Of a stretch of 64,000 nucleotides of DNA, positions 16,923 through 25,360 are shown piece by piece. The notes below the pieces were generated by a model that saw only the letters and a list, made by a program, of their open reading frames with translations, had not been told where the DNA came from and ran no database searches. Positions within the stretch are counted from its first letter, which is position 1. The number at the start of each line of letters is the position of its first letter. The position numbers and the translations under genes were made by a program. The stretch spans positions 388,232 through 452,231 of the forward strand of contig JAIXQG010000002.1 of NCBI GenBank assembly GCA_027485835.1. Direction: 5' to 3'. Source of the DNA: Alphaproteobacteria bacterium. GTDB taxonomy: Bacteria; Pseudomonadota; Alphaproteobacteria; UBA2136; UBA6156.

Positions 16923-16997
16923 TGGTGCCCCCGGCCGGAATCGAACCGGCATTTAGAACTTAGGAGGTTCTCGTCCTATCCATTGAACGACGGCGGC
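16923..16997 (-). tRNA. tRNA-Arg (anticodon CCT)
   Basis: The minus strand folds as a 75-nt cloverleaf: acceptor GCCGCCG, D-arm GTTC/GGAC, anticodon arm AGAAC-CTCCTAA-GTTCT with anticodon CCT after T33, T-arm GCCGG-TTCGATT-CCGGC, acceptor 3' strand CGGGGGC, discriminator A and encoded CCA. The acceptor stem has one G-G mismatch (positions 4 and 69), all other pairs being canonical. Confidence 0.93.
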
Positions 16998-17064
16998 TCC
17001 GGTTGCTTTGTGGCTTAGGATAGGACGCTGGTCAAGTGTGTGCCGTTTTGTTAGGGTAACGGCC

Positions 17065-17880
17065 ATGTTGTTGCGCGTCTGTTCTCTTGCCCTGTGTCTG
17101 CTGGTACTGGCACATCCGGTGGCGGCAGAAGGTAAGGCACGGGCCAAGCCTGTGGTGTTTTCCGGTCATGTGGTGCGCGTGATTGACGGCGACACGCTGG
17201 TGCTGGATGGCGACCGTCGCGTGCGCCTGCTGGATATTAATACCCCCGAAATGAACTACGACAGAGGCACACCCGAGCCGTTTGCGCAGCAGGCGACGGA
17301 TGCGTTGCGGCGGATGGTGTTCGGGCAGTATGTGACTGTCGAGACCGGCCGCAAGGCCAAAGACAGTTACGGCCGTTGGCTGGGGCACGTGTACCTGCGC
17401 ACGCCTAGCGGTGGCAGTGCGTGGGTGAACGGCACGCTGGTACGTGACGGTTACGCCCACATTTACAGCTTTGCCGACAACGCGCTTTATACCAACGAGC
17501 TGGGTGCTTACGAAGCCATGGCCCGTGCCCATGCGCGGGGGTTATGGCAGCTGCCGGAATGGCAGGTACGCAAAGCCGCCCGTTGCTGTGCACGGGAGGA
17601 TATCGGCCAGTTCCGTTTAGTGGAAGGAACGATACAGAGCGCGGCGCACGTCAAGCGGGCCAGTGGCGGGCGTACGTATCTGAATTTTGGCGAAAACTGG
17701 AAAACCGACTTTACGATCATGGTCGCCGACAGCGACCTCAAGTGGTTTAAAAAGGCCGGTATTACCGACATTATTGGCCATTACAAAGGCAAAACCGTGC
17801 GCGTGCATGGTATTCTGCAACCCGTCAACGGGGTACAGGTGCGGGTGACGCATCCGGCGCAGATTGAAATTGTGAATTAG
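17065..17880 (+). CDS. Secreted staphylococcal-nuclease-like (SNase) protein
   Basis: A 271-residue protein with a signal peptide at 1-21 (LLRVCSLALCLLVLAHPVAA). The SNase domain runs from about 30 to 160 with HVVRVIDGDTLVLDGDRRVR, LLDINTPEMNY (calcium-site Asp and catalytic Glu region) and YGRWLGHVYL (second catalytic Arg). The C-terminal 90 residues form a second OB-like segment (RTYLNFGENWKTDFTIMV). SNase proteins cleave DNA and RNA, Ca2+-dependent. The extracytoplasmic location is inferred from the signal. Its gene ends 23 bp before mutS. Confidence 0.9.
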   Translation: MLLRVCSLALCLLVLAHPVAAEGKARAKPVVFSGHVVRVIDGDTLVLDGDRRVRLLDINTPEMNYDRGTPEPFAQQATDALRRMVFGQYVTVETGRKAKDSYGRWLGHVYLRTPSGGSAWVNGTLVRDGYAHIYSFADNALYTNELGAYEAMARAHARGLWQLPEWQVRKAARCCAREDIGQFRLVEGTIQSAAHVKRASGGRTYLNFGENWKTDFTIMVADSDLKWFKKAGITDIIGHYKGKTVRVHGILQPVNGVQVRVTHPAQIEIVN

Positions 17881-17903
17881 AGCGGAATTGAGGGGGAGCA
17901 ACG

Positions 17904-20498
17904 ATGGCGGTGAATGAGACTCAGGTAAAACTCAGCCCCGTGATGCAGCAGTATGCCGATGCCAAGGCGAAGCATCCGCACGCGATTGTGATGTGCCGCA
18001 TGGGCGATTTTTACGAAATGCTGGGCGACGATGCGGTACAGGCCGCCGAGACCTTGCAGATCACCCTCACCCGCCGCCGCACCGCTAAGGATGGCGATGA
18101 GGGTATTCCGATGTGCGGCGTGCCGTACCATGCGGCGGAAGGGTACATTGGCAAGCTGTTACAGAGCGGCTTTAAAGTGGCGCTGGTAGAGCAGATGGAA
18201 ACGCCGGAAGAGGCGAAAAAAGCCCGTGGCAGCAGTGCGATTGTAAGACGGGATGTAGTGCGGCTTTACACGCCCGGCACGCTGACGGAAGAAGCCTATT
18301 TAGGTACCAACGCGGCGCAGTATCTGGTGACTGTGGCGTGCGAGAAAGGTAGCCGCGAAGGCGCCGTCAGCTGGTTGGACATGAGCACCGGCGACGTGGG
18401 TGTGCGCGTGGTGACCGAGGCGACAATCGGCAGCGTGCTGGCAGCCCTACCGATTGGCGAAGCGGTTACCGGTGAGCATGTACCGGAGAGCTGGATGACC
18501 GGTGTGCCACGGCGTTTGGTGAGTGTGGAAAAAGGTTTGTTTGCACCTAACACAACTGAGGCGGCGATCAAGCGGGCCTATGGTGTGAGTGATGTAAGCG
18601 GGTTGGGTTTACCGAATAACGCGGCGATGCTGGCAGTGGGGGCGCTGATTGGCTATGCCGAACTGACGCAAGTGGGCAAGCTGCCAAGCTTGCGGATGCC
18701 GAATGTGGTGAGTGGGCGCAGCCGGATGCAGATAGACCCTTCGACCCGCAAAAACCTGGAGCTGACCGAAAGTTTGGGTGGACGTCGGGCGGATAGTTTG
18801 CTCGGTGTGCTCGACCGCTGCATCACCGGTGCCGGTGCCCGTTTGATGGCGCGGTGGGTGGCGGAGCCGTTGATGGATGTGAGTGAAATAACACGGCGGC
18901 AGGATGCGGTGGCGACGTTGCAGAACGGGAACCAGCGTGCACAGGTACGCGAGTTGCTGAAGCAGACAGGTGACGTGGCGCGGTGTGTGAGCCGCCTGCT
19001 GCTGGGCCGTGGCGGCCCGCGCGACTTGGGCGTGCTGCGCGCAACGGGGGCGGTGCTGCCGGAAATTCAGAAGGCGTTACAAGGCAGCGAAGGCTTACTG
19101 AAAGCGCAGAGCGAAGGCTTGCGCGGGTTGGAAGACTTAACCGCGTTGCTGACGCGGGGACTGGCCGAAGAGCCCCTGCCCGCCTTGGTGCGTGATGGTG
19201 GGTTTATCGCGACGGGATACGACCGCGATTTGGATAGCTACCGTGTGCTGGTGACCGACGGCAACCGTTTGCTACAGGAGCTGGAGGAGCGCGAAAGTGC
19301 CTCCGGCGTGCCGCTGAAACTGCGCTACAACCAAGTGTGGGGCTACTATTTAGAAATTACCAAGCAGCACGAAAGCAAGGTGCCGGGGCACTGGCTGCAC
19401 CGCCAGACGACGACGAGCACGCACCGGTACTCCACACCCGAGCTGATGAGTTTGGAGCGCGAGTTGGGCAGTGCCGGTGCTAAGGCCCAAAAGCGCGAGG
19501 AAGAGCTGCTGACCGAGCTGATTGAGGCCGTGAAGAAGGCGAGTTATGCGTTGCTTTCGGCCAGTGAGGCGTTGGCGACGCTGGATGTGCTGGCCAGTTT
19601 GGCTGAAGTGGCGGCACGGCATATGTGGACGCGGCCGGTGGTGGATGACAGCCGCGCGTTTACGATTGAGGCGGGGATGCACCCCGTAGTGGCTACCAAA
19701 GTGGCGGAGTTTGTGCCCAACAGCTGCGAGCTGACGGATGGTCAGCTGTGGCTGCTGACCGGCCCGAACATGGCGGGTAAGAGTACGTTTTTGCGCCAGA
19801 ATGCGCTGCTGTGCATTTTGAGCCAGATGGGCAGTTTTGTACCTGCAAGGTCTGCGCACATCGGTGTCGCGGATGCGGTGTTCTCGCGCATCGGTGCGGC
19901 GGATGATCTGGCGGCGGGGCAGAGTACCTTCATGGTGGAAATGGTGGAAACGGCGCAGATTTTGAACCGTGCGACGACCCGCAGCGTGGTGATTCTGGAC
20001 GAGTTGGGCCGTGGTACGGCGACCTACGACGGCCTTGCGATTGCGTGGGCGTGTGTGGAGGATGTGGTGAGCCGGATTGGCTGCCGTACGTTGTTTGCCA
20101 CGCACTACCACGAGCTGACGGCGCTGGAGGCACAACTGGACAACGTGAGCTGCTGGCAGGTGGCGGTGCGCGAATGGAAGGGCGAGATTGTGTTTCTGCA
20201 TGAGGTAAAGCGCGGCGCGGCTGCGGGTAGTTATGGCGTGCAGGTGGCCAAGCTGGCGGGTGTGCCTTCGCAAGTCGTCAGCCGTGCGGATAGCTTGTTG
20301 GATGGCTTTTTGAAAGTGGCACGCAACAAGGGTGTAGTGCGGGTGGATGAGCTGAGCCTGTTTAGCGCCCCCGTAGCCGCGCCGGTGGCGGTGGTGCGGG
20401 GTGAAGTGGAGGAGCGGCTGAAGGGGCTGGATGTGGACGGCTTGAGTGCGCGCGAGGCTTTGGAGGAGCTTTATAAGCTAAGAGGGATGGTGCATTAA
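17904..20498 (+). CDS. mutS: DNA mismatch repair ATPase MutS
   Basis: An 864-residue mismatch-recognition protein. The N-terminal mismatch-binding domain shows MCRMGDFYEMLGDDA, equivalent to the family's F-Y-E wedge. Connector, lever and clamp domains follow. The ATPase has Walker A LTGPNMAGKSTFLRQ, the STFMVEM segment, Walker B VILDELGRGTATYDG, and FATHYHELTAL. The C-terminal helix-turn-helix dimerisation part is present (AREALEELYKL). Full family length; cytosolic. A GGGGGAGCAACG leader gives the start. Confidence 0.97.
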   Translation: MAVNETQVKLSPVMQQYADAKAKHPHAIVMCRMGDFYEMLGDDAVQAAETLQITLTRRRTAKDGDEGIPMCGVPYHAAEGYIGKLLQSGFKVALVEQMETPEEAKKARGSSAIVRRDVVRLYTPGTLTEEAYLGTNAAQYLVTVACEKGSREGAVSWLDMSTGDVGVRVVTEATIGSVLAALPIGEAVTGEHVPESWMTGVPRRLVSVEKGLFAPNTTEAAIKRAYGVSDVSGLGLPNNAAMLAVGALIGYAELTQVGKLPSLRMPNVVSGRSRMQIDPSTRKNLELTESLGGRRADSLLGVLDRCITGAGARLMARWVAEPLMDVSEITRRQDAVATLQNGNQRAQVRELLKQTGDVARCVSRLLLGRGGPRDLGVLRATGAVLPEIQKALQGSEGLLKAQSEGLRGLEDLTALLTRGLAEEPLPALVRDGGFIATGYDRDLDSYRVLVTDGNRLLQELEERESASGVPLKLRYNQVWGYYLEITKQHESKVPGHWLHRQTTTSTHRYSTPELMSLERELGSAGAKAQKREEELLTELIEAVKKASYALLSASEALATLDVLASLAEVAARHMWTRPVVDDSRAFTIEAGMHPVVATKVAEFVPNSCELTDGQLWLLTGPNMAGKSTFLRQNALLCILSQMGSFVPARSAHIGVADAVFSRIGAADDLAAGQSTFMVEMVETAQILNRATTRSVVILDELGRGTATYDGLAIAWACVEDVVSRIGCRTLFATHYHELTALEAQLDNVSCWQVAVREWKGEIVFLHEVKRGAAAGSYGVQVAKLAGVPSQVVSRADSLLDGFLKVARNKGVVRVDELSLFSAPVAAPVAVVRGEVEERLKGLDVDGLSAREALEELYKLRGMVH

Positions 20499-20505
20499 AC
20501 GTCAA

Positions 20506-20536
20506 CAGCCGCCCCGAGGGGCGGCTGCTGTTTTTT
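20506..20536 (+). terminator. mutS terminator
   Basis: CAGCCGCCCC (20506-20515) and GGGGCGGCTG (20518-20527) around a minimal loop, followed by TTTTTT. It may also end the convergent small gene at 20544. Confidence 0.85.
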
Positions 20537-20543
20537 GTCATTC

Positions 20544-20843
20544 TTAACAAAATGATGGTGGTTCAGGAACGACGCGAGCTACGTACTCCGGAACAGGAAT
20601 CATAATCAACGTGTATGCCGCAACCTCGTAAGGATCGGGGTACGATCTTGAATTGTGGCAGTATTTCTTTCTCATTTCTCGGAGATATTCTCGATTTTGA
20701 GGAAGAAACAACGGATTTCCAACATAATCGGTGAGATAATCTCCCGTGTAGTTCCTTTGTGAGTGGGTAGAGGACATCATACCGACAAACGTGATCAATA
20801 CGATGGCCGTCAAAACGCACGCTTGCCATGAAAAATCTCTCAT
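20544..20843 (-). CDS. Small membrane-anchored or secreted unknown protein (99 aa)
   Basis: The start is set at ATG 20843 by GAGG five bases upstream. A single hydrophobic helix covers about 5-23 (WQACVLTAIVLITFVGMM). The rest is polar and Tyr-rich (NYTGDYLTDYVGNPL, REYLREMRKKYCHN), with PVPEYVARVVPEPP near the end. The gene is AT-richer than its neighbours. No family recognised. The 5' leader holds a GGCTCCG/CGGAGCC hairpin (20861-20877). It lies alone between mutS and murJ. Confidence 0.6.
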   Translation of the reverse strand: MRDFSWQACVLTAIVLITFVGMMSSTHSQRNYTGDYLTDYVGNPLFLPQNREYLREMRKKYCHNSRSYPDPYEVAAYTLIMIPVPEYVARVVPEPPSFC

Positions 20844-20860
20844 TTTTACCTCATAGGTAA

Positions 20861-20877
20861 GGCTCCGGTACGGAGCC
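20861..20877 (-). promoter_or_regulatory. Leader hairpin of the 99-residue membrane protein gene
   Basis: GGCTCCG and CGGAGCC form a perfect 7-bp stem with loop GTA, 18 bp upstream of the start codon and directly before the ribosome site. It could affect translation or mRNA stability; no T-run, so not a terminator. Confidence 0.35.
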
Positions 20878-20989
20878 ATGTTGTATGGGCTCCGCCCCCT
20901 ATAAAAAGGTTGCGAATTAGTGGAGTTATAGGACTGGCAGCTGATTTTGCAAGGTGCTAGGGTGCGGGACAGAAGATAAAGGCTCCCCT

Positions 20990-22621
20990 ATGGCGATTTT
21001 GAAGAATTCAGTGATTGTGGCGTTTTGGACGATGGCCAGCCGAGGGCTTGGCTTTGCGCGGGATTTGCTGATTGCCAACAAGCTGGGGGCGGGTGTGGCT
21101 TCGGATGCGTTCTTCATTGCGCTGATGCTGCCGAACCTGCTGCGGCGGTTGTTTGGTGAGGGGGCGTTTAACGTGGCGTTCGTGCCAATTCTGGCGCGGC
21201 ACAAGGCGCGCAGTAATGAAGAAGCGATTGTATTTGCCAGTGCGACGCTGAGTTGGTTGCTGCCAATTGTGAGCGTAGTGACGGTGCTGGGGATCATCTT
21301 CATGCCGGTACTGGTGAGTATTCTGGCCAGCGGCTGGGTGGGGCAGCCGGAAAAGTTTGATCTGGCGGTGGAGCTGGGGCGGATTACGTTCCCGTACTTG
21401 GGGCTGATTACCTTCGCGGCATTTTTGGGCGCAGTGTGCAATACGTTTGGCCAGTTTGCCGCTTATGCGATGGTGCCCGCGTTTTTGAACCTGAGCATTT
21501 TGCTGTGCCTGTTCGCGCTGCCGGAAGGCCTTGGGTTTCCGCCGGAGGACGCGGCGGCGCTGGCGATTCCGCTGGGAGGCTTGGCGCAGTGTGCCTACAT
21601 GTGGTGGGCGGTGAAAAAGCTGGGGCTGAAATTGCAGTTTATGTGGCTGCCGAAGCATGTCGATTTGAAAAAAGTGCTGCAACGCATGGGCCCTGCGGCA
21701 GTGGGTGTGGGCGTGCTGCAGCTGAGTTTGATTGTCGATAACACTGCGGCCAGTTACTTGGGCGAAGGGATTATTTCGTACCTCCAGTACGCCAACCGCT
21801 TTTACCAGCTGCCGCTGGCGTTGATCGGGATTGCGGTGGCGACGGTGCTGCTGCCGCACCTTTCGGTATTGCTAGGCGAAGGCAACAAGGCAGGTGCGAC
21901 CAAGAGCTTTACCGATGCGCTGGCTGGCTGTTTGGCGCTGGCGTTGGGCAGTTGCGTGGGCTTGTTGCTGCTGGCGCCGGAGATGATGCTGACGCTGCTC
22001 AAGCACGGCGAAATGAGCGATTTTGCCGCGCAGGCGGTGGCGTGGACGATGATGGGCTATGTGATTGGCCTGCCCGCGTACATCCTCACCAAAGTGACCG
22101 CGCCAGCGTTTTTTGCGGCGGAGGATCCACTGAGTCCGGTCAAGGCCGGTGCCTATGCGTTGCTGCTAAATGGCGCGCTGAATGCACTGATCGTGCTGTA
22201 CGCCGCAAAGCTGGGCTATGGTGACGTTGCGTTTGTGGGGATTGCCATTGCGACCGCGGCGGGTGGCTACCTTAACGCTTACCTCCAATGGCGCTGGCTC
22301 AACCAAAAAGGCGTGTTGGCGATTGATACGCCCCGCTTGGGCCGCGATGTACTGAAGATGTTGGCGGTAGCGCTGGCGATGGGCGGTGCGATTGTGACGC
22401 TGAAGTATGTGCTTCCGTATCAGGTAGAATGGAACCTGTTGGTACGCGTGCTGTGGCTGGGTGGCGTGATGGCGGTAGGTGGCGCAGTGTTTGTGGCGGG
22501 GATTGAACTTTCCGGCTTACTCAACCTGCGCCAAGTGGTGCGCGACATGCGCCACCGCAAGAAGATGCGCGTTACCGCGAAGAAGACGAGCGAGACCGTT
22601 GACCTGCGCGGCGATTTTTAA
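20990..22621 (+). CDS. murJ: Lipid II flippase MurJ (MviN)
   Basis: A 543-residue inner-membrane protein of the MOP exporter superfamily that flips lipid II for peptidoglycan synthesis. It has about 14 hydrophobic helices. The N-terminus shows family features MAILKNSVIVAFWTMASR, LGFARDLLIANKLGAG, DAFFIALMLPNLLRRLF and EGAFNVAFVPI, with charged residues lining the cavity. The ATG at 20990 is chosen because it matches the family start; a longer frame opens at 20954. It ends 4 bp before an inverted-repeat element and converges on SURF1. Confidence 0.95.
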   Translation: MAILKNSVIVAFWTMASRGLGFARDLLIANKLGAGVASDAFFIALMLPNLLRRLFGEGAFNVAFVPILARHKARSNEEAIVFASATLSWLLPIVSVVTVLGIIFMPVLVSILASGWVGQPEKFDLAVELGRITFPYLGLITFAAFLGAVCNTFGQFAAYAMVPAFLNLSILLCLFALPEGLGFPPEDAAALAIPLGGLAQCAYMWWAVKKLGLKLQFMWLPKHVDLKKVLQRMGPAAVGVGVLQLSLIVDNTAASYLGEGIISYLQYANRFYQLPLALIGIAVATVLLPHLSVLLGEGNKAGATKSFTDALAGCLALALGSCVGLLLLAPEMMLTLLKHGEMSDFAAQAVAWTMMGYVIGLPAYILTKVTAPAFFAAEDPLSPVKAGAYALLLNGALNALIVLYAAKLGYGDVAFVGIAIATAAGGYLNAYLQWRWLNQKGVLAIDTPRLGRDVLKMLAVALAMGGAIVTLKYVLPYQVEWNLLVRVLWLGGVMAVGGAVFVAGIELSGLLNLRQVVRDMRHRKKMRVTAKKTSETVDLRGDF

Positions 22622-22625
22622 GGTC

Positions 22626-22797
22626 AAGCTATTCCCCCACATAAGTAGCCATTCTGCCTACCTACGGGCGGGCTAAAAAGGCGTCTGGATTACGTTGTCA
22701 AAAACGCCAAATAGGGCCGCTATTAGGCGTTTTTGCCCCCCTAACCATACACCTTTTTATCTCCGCCATAATGTCCACTTATGTGGGGGAATAGCTT
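22626..22797. mobile_element. 172-bp inverted-repeat element, MITE-like
   Basis: 22626-22646 (begins AAGCTATTCC, ends ACATAAGT) is a perfect 21-bp reverse complement of 22777-22797. The interior has no ORF but holds a terminator hairpin. The element starts 4 bp after the murJ stop, and its right end overlaps the SURF1 gene, supplying its last codons and stop. No unambiguous target duplication: the TA inside each terminal repeat would suit a Tc1/mariner-type site. An alternative is a large convergent-terminator structure. No second copy in the window. Confidence 0.5.
22700..22734. terminator. Bidirectional terminator between murJ and SURF1
   Basis: AAAAACGCC (22700-22708) pairs with GGCGTTTTT (22726-22734); after one mismatch the stem continues AATAG with CTATT. 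A and T tracts give termination on both strands. It lies at the centre of the inverted-repeat element. Confidence 0.8.
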
Positions 22798-23425
22798 TTA
22801 AGAGGCATAATAACGGGAACGCCAAGGCCATGCCGAGCCATTGTAGGCTGTAGGACAAGTGCTTGGTGGGAGCCGGGAGCGGTGGCGGCACGGCGGTGAT
22901 AGCGTCTGATGATGGCGAGCGGCTGAGGAAGTAGCTGGGTTGGGTGTCGCTGACGATGAGCTGCGGATTGAGGAACGCGAGCAGACGCGGGTGGGTGGTG
23001 GTATCTGGCCCCTGTAGCCAGCCCTTGCGCTGCGGGAAGGTTTGCCAGACACCGGCGAGTGTGGCGCTGGCTGTGGTGGGTTGCAGGTGGCTGAAATCCG
23101 GCGAATGGTCGGACAGATAGCGTGGGGATGCGTAGCCGCGGTCTACCACTATTGTGCCGGACGCGGTACGCAGCGGGGTGAGGATGCGCCAGCCGAGTTC
23201 GGCCTCGGGATTACGCGGATTCGGTTGGTTGGTGAGGGCGAAGGTGGCCTCTGGCAGCCATGTGCCACTCAGGGTTTGCGAGGGGCGCGCTGCGAATTCG
23301 GCTTGCTCGGTCAGCCGTTGGTGGTAACGGTTGCGTTGCCAGTTAGCGAGGGTGAGGAGACCGGATTCAATTCCCACTGCCAGGACAAGAAGGGGAACGA
23401 TTCTTACAAATCGGTGTTTTTTCAT
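22757..23425 (-). CDS. SURF1-family cytochrome oxidase assembly protein
   Basis: A 222-residue inner-membrane protein with a helix at each end (about 5-22 and 195-210) and a periplasmic loop, as in SURF1/Shy1. Visible family features: LANWQRNRYHQRL after the first helix, GWRILTPLRTASGTIVVDRGY, and SYSLQWLGMALAF in the second helix. SURF1 assists haem A insertion into subunit I, fitting ctaD, ctaA, ctaB and ctaG further on. The C-terminal tail from about LKAIPPHKW onward is encoded by the inverted-repeat element, so the native tail may have been replaced. The ATG at 23425 fits the family. Confidence 0.85.
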   Translation of the reverse strand: MKKHRFVRIVPLLVLAVGIESGLLTLANWQRNRYHQRLTEQAEFAARPSQTLSGTWLPEATFALTNQPNPRNPEAELGWRILTPLRTASGTIVVDRGYASPRYLSDHSPDFSHLQPTTASATLAGVWQTFPQRKGWLQGPDTTTHPRLLAFLNPQLIVSDTQPSYFLSRSPSSDAITAVPPPLPAPTKHLSYSLQWLGMALAFPLLCLLKAIPPHKWTLWRR

Positions 23426-23515
23426 GAGTGCACATTGCGCGTTGGTGCGTGCGATGGCAAGCTGTGTTCCAGCGAAGCGCGCCCCATCTTGTAACAACGA
23501 AACAACCTCTACTCC

Positions 23516-24622
23516 ATGGCCTTTACCCGACAACACCTGCTGGCGATTTGCCTCACCTTACTGCTGGTGGGCGGCGCCTTTGTGTTTTTGGATGCGGTTA
23601 GCGGGATTTTGTTGCCGTTCTTTGTGGGTGTGGTGCTGGCCTACCTGATTGACCCGCTGGTGAGCCGTTTGCACGGCTATGGGATTCCGCGCAGTTTGGC
23701 CAGTGCCATGCTGGTGGCCACCGCGATCAGTTTGCTGGGCATTGGTTTGGTGTTGGGTGTGCCGATGCTGATTGAACAGCTCTCCAGCTTTTTGCAGCGC
23801 TTGCCGGTGTACCTGATGACGCTGCAGCATTATGTGCTGCCGAGCAAACTGGGCAATTTAAGTGGGCTGCTGGATGTGAAGCCGACGGTGGAAACGCTGT
23901 TGCGCCCGCTGGGCTTGATTGGTGCCAAGGGTGCCGAATGGACGGTGCAAGCGATGCAGCAGGCGATGAACGGCATTGCGTGGCTGGTGAACATCACTCT
24001 GCTGATTGTGATGACCCCGGTGGTGGCGTTCTACTTTCTGATTGATTGGCCCGGCATTAGCGAGCGGGTGTTTTTAACCCTGCCAAAAACATGGCGCGGC
24101 CAAGCGAAAAAGCTGGCGCAGGAAATTGACGTCAAGCTGGCGGCCTACCTGCGCGGTACGTTTGCGGTGTGTGTGCTGCTCGGCCTGTTTTATGCCGCCG
24201 CACTGACCGGTATGGGCTGGTTTGCCACCCTGCTGGCGGGCCAGCCGGTGGATACGCTGGAAATGGGTTGGGCGATTGGTTTGCTGACCGGCCTGCTGGC
24301 GTTTTTGCCGGTGATTGGCGGCACGATTGGAATTTTGCTGATGTTCGGGGTGGCGCTGATCCAGTACCAGTTACAGATTTGGGAGCCCTATGCGCTGCTG
24401 GGTGTGATTTATATGATCGGACAAATTTTAGAAGGCTATGTGCTGACCCCGCTGTTGGTGGGTAACCGTGTGGGCCTGCACCCGTTGTGGGTGATGTTCG
24501 CGCTCATGGCCGGCGCAACCCTTGGTGGCATTGGCGGAATGATGTTGGCGGTGCCCGTCTCGGTGATTTTAAGCGTGGTGCTGCCGCGGGTGCTGGCGCT
24601 TTGGCGGGCATCTATCGACTAA
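23516..24622 (+). CDS. AI-2E (PerM) family permease
   Basis: A 368-residue inner-membrane protein with about eight helices. Family landmarks are the N-terminal GILLPFFVGVVLAYLIDPLV, the soluble middle segment, and the C-terminal FLPVIGGTIGILLM, GYVLTPLLVGNRVGLHPLWV and GMMLAVPVSVIL. The family includes E. coli TqsA, linked to AI-2 export, but most members are uncharacterised, and some are Na+/H+ antiporters. Substrate unknown. It is divergent from SURF1 and followed after 72 bp by an unknown gene. Confidence 0.9.
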   Translation: MAFTRQHLLAICLTLLLVGGAFVFLDAVSGILLPFFVGVVLAYLIDPLVSRLHGYGIPRSLASAMLVATAISLLGIGLVLGVPMLIEQLSSFLQRLPVYLMTLQHYVLPSKLGNLSGLLDVKPTVETLLRPLGLIGAKGAEWTVQAMQQAMNGIAWLVNITLLIVMTPVVAFYFLIDWPGISERVFLTLPKTWRGQAKKLAQEIDVKLAAYLRGTFAVCVLLGLFYAAALTGMGWFATLLAGQPVDTLEMGWAIGLLTGLLAFLPVIGGTIGILLMFGVALIQYQLQIWEPYALLGVIYMIGQILEGYVLTPLLVGNRVGLHPLWVMFALMAGATLGGIGGMMLAVPVSVILSVVLPRVLALWRASID

Positions 24623-24694
24623 CCACGAATTGCCGCCCCCACCCGCGTGGTGGTATGCTCAAGCTTAATAAGAGTGAGTAAAAGGATAGCTGCG

Positions 24695-25279
24695 ATGACC
24701 ACCACCTTTTTAGGATTTTACCTGAACCGCCGCACCAGCGAGGAATTTGTGGCGCCTGTGAAAGCCGAGGATGTAGCGCAAGCCCGTGTGCAACTGGGCC
24801 AAGCCTACCCCGACAGCCGTTACCAATTGTTGACCGTGTATTCCCGTAAGGAACTGGAGCACGTGTTGAGCGGGATTGAGCGCTGGCCCGGCCTGCCGAA
24901 CAAGATACAAGAGCCGGTGCGTGCCGATCTGTCCAAAGTCACCGCCCGCACCCAAGGGTTGCCGCCCCTGCCCGGTCAGGTTCAGGCCAAGGTGGAAACC
25001 GTGGATGCCGCCACAGACACCCAGCCGATGCCAGCCTGGATGAAGAGCTTTGTGCAACAACAGCAGGCCAAGGCCGCTGCGGCCCCTAAAGTGGCTGCGC
25101 CTTCGGCACTGGAACAAAGCATGTCTGCCACCAAAACCAGCCTGCAACAAGCCAGCCTGATTGAGCGCCTGAAGGCCGCGCGTGGCGAAACCATGGCTGC
25201 CCCGAAAGCCGAAGCGACGCTGGTGCAGCAGGGTAAGGCCGGTAGTGTGATTGATATTTTGAAGGGTATGCGCAAGTAA
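24695..25279 (+). CDS. Unknown cytosolic protein (194 aa)
   Basis: The start at 24695 has AAAGGA eight bases upstream. The N-terminal 80 residues look globular (GFYLNRRTSEEFVAPVKAED, YQLLTVYSRKELEHVL). From about 100 the chain is low-complexity, Ala/Gln/Lys-rich with a QQQQAKAAAAPK run. There is a terminal helix ending in DILKGMRK. No signal or membrane helix. No domain recognised. It follows the AI-2E permease on the same strand and is closed by a strong terminator. Confidence 0.75.
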   Translation: MTTTFLGFYLNRRTSEEFVAPVKAEDVAQARVQLGQAYPDSRYQLLTVYSRKELEHVLSGIERWPGLPNKIQEPVRADLSKVTARTQGLPPLPGQVQAKVETVDAATDTQPMPAWMKSFVQQQQAKAAAAPKVAAPSALEQSMSATKTSLQQASLIERLKAARGETMAAPKAEATLVQQGKAGSVIDILKGMRK

Positions 25280-25292
25280 GACCCTTGTAGAA

Positions 25293-25326
25293 AAGACCAC
25301 CTGCTGCGGCGGGTGGTCTTTTTTTT
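25293..25326 (+). terminator. Terminator
   Basis: AAGACCACC (25293-25301) and GGTGGTCTT (25312-25320) with a 10-nt loop, followed by six more Ts. It ends the 194-residue gene and may serve the convergent recF. Confidence 0.85.
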
Positions 25327-25360
25327 GTAAGGAGTTGGTGACTCCTTACTTTTCGGCCAC

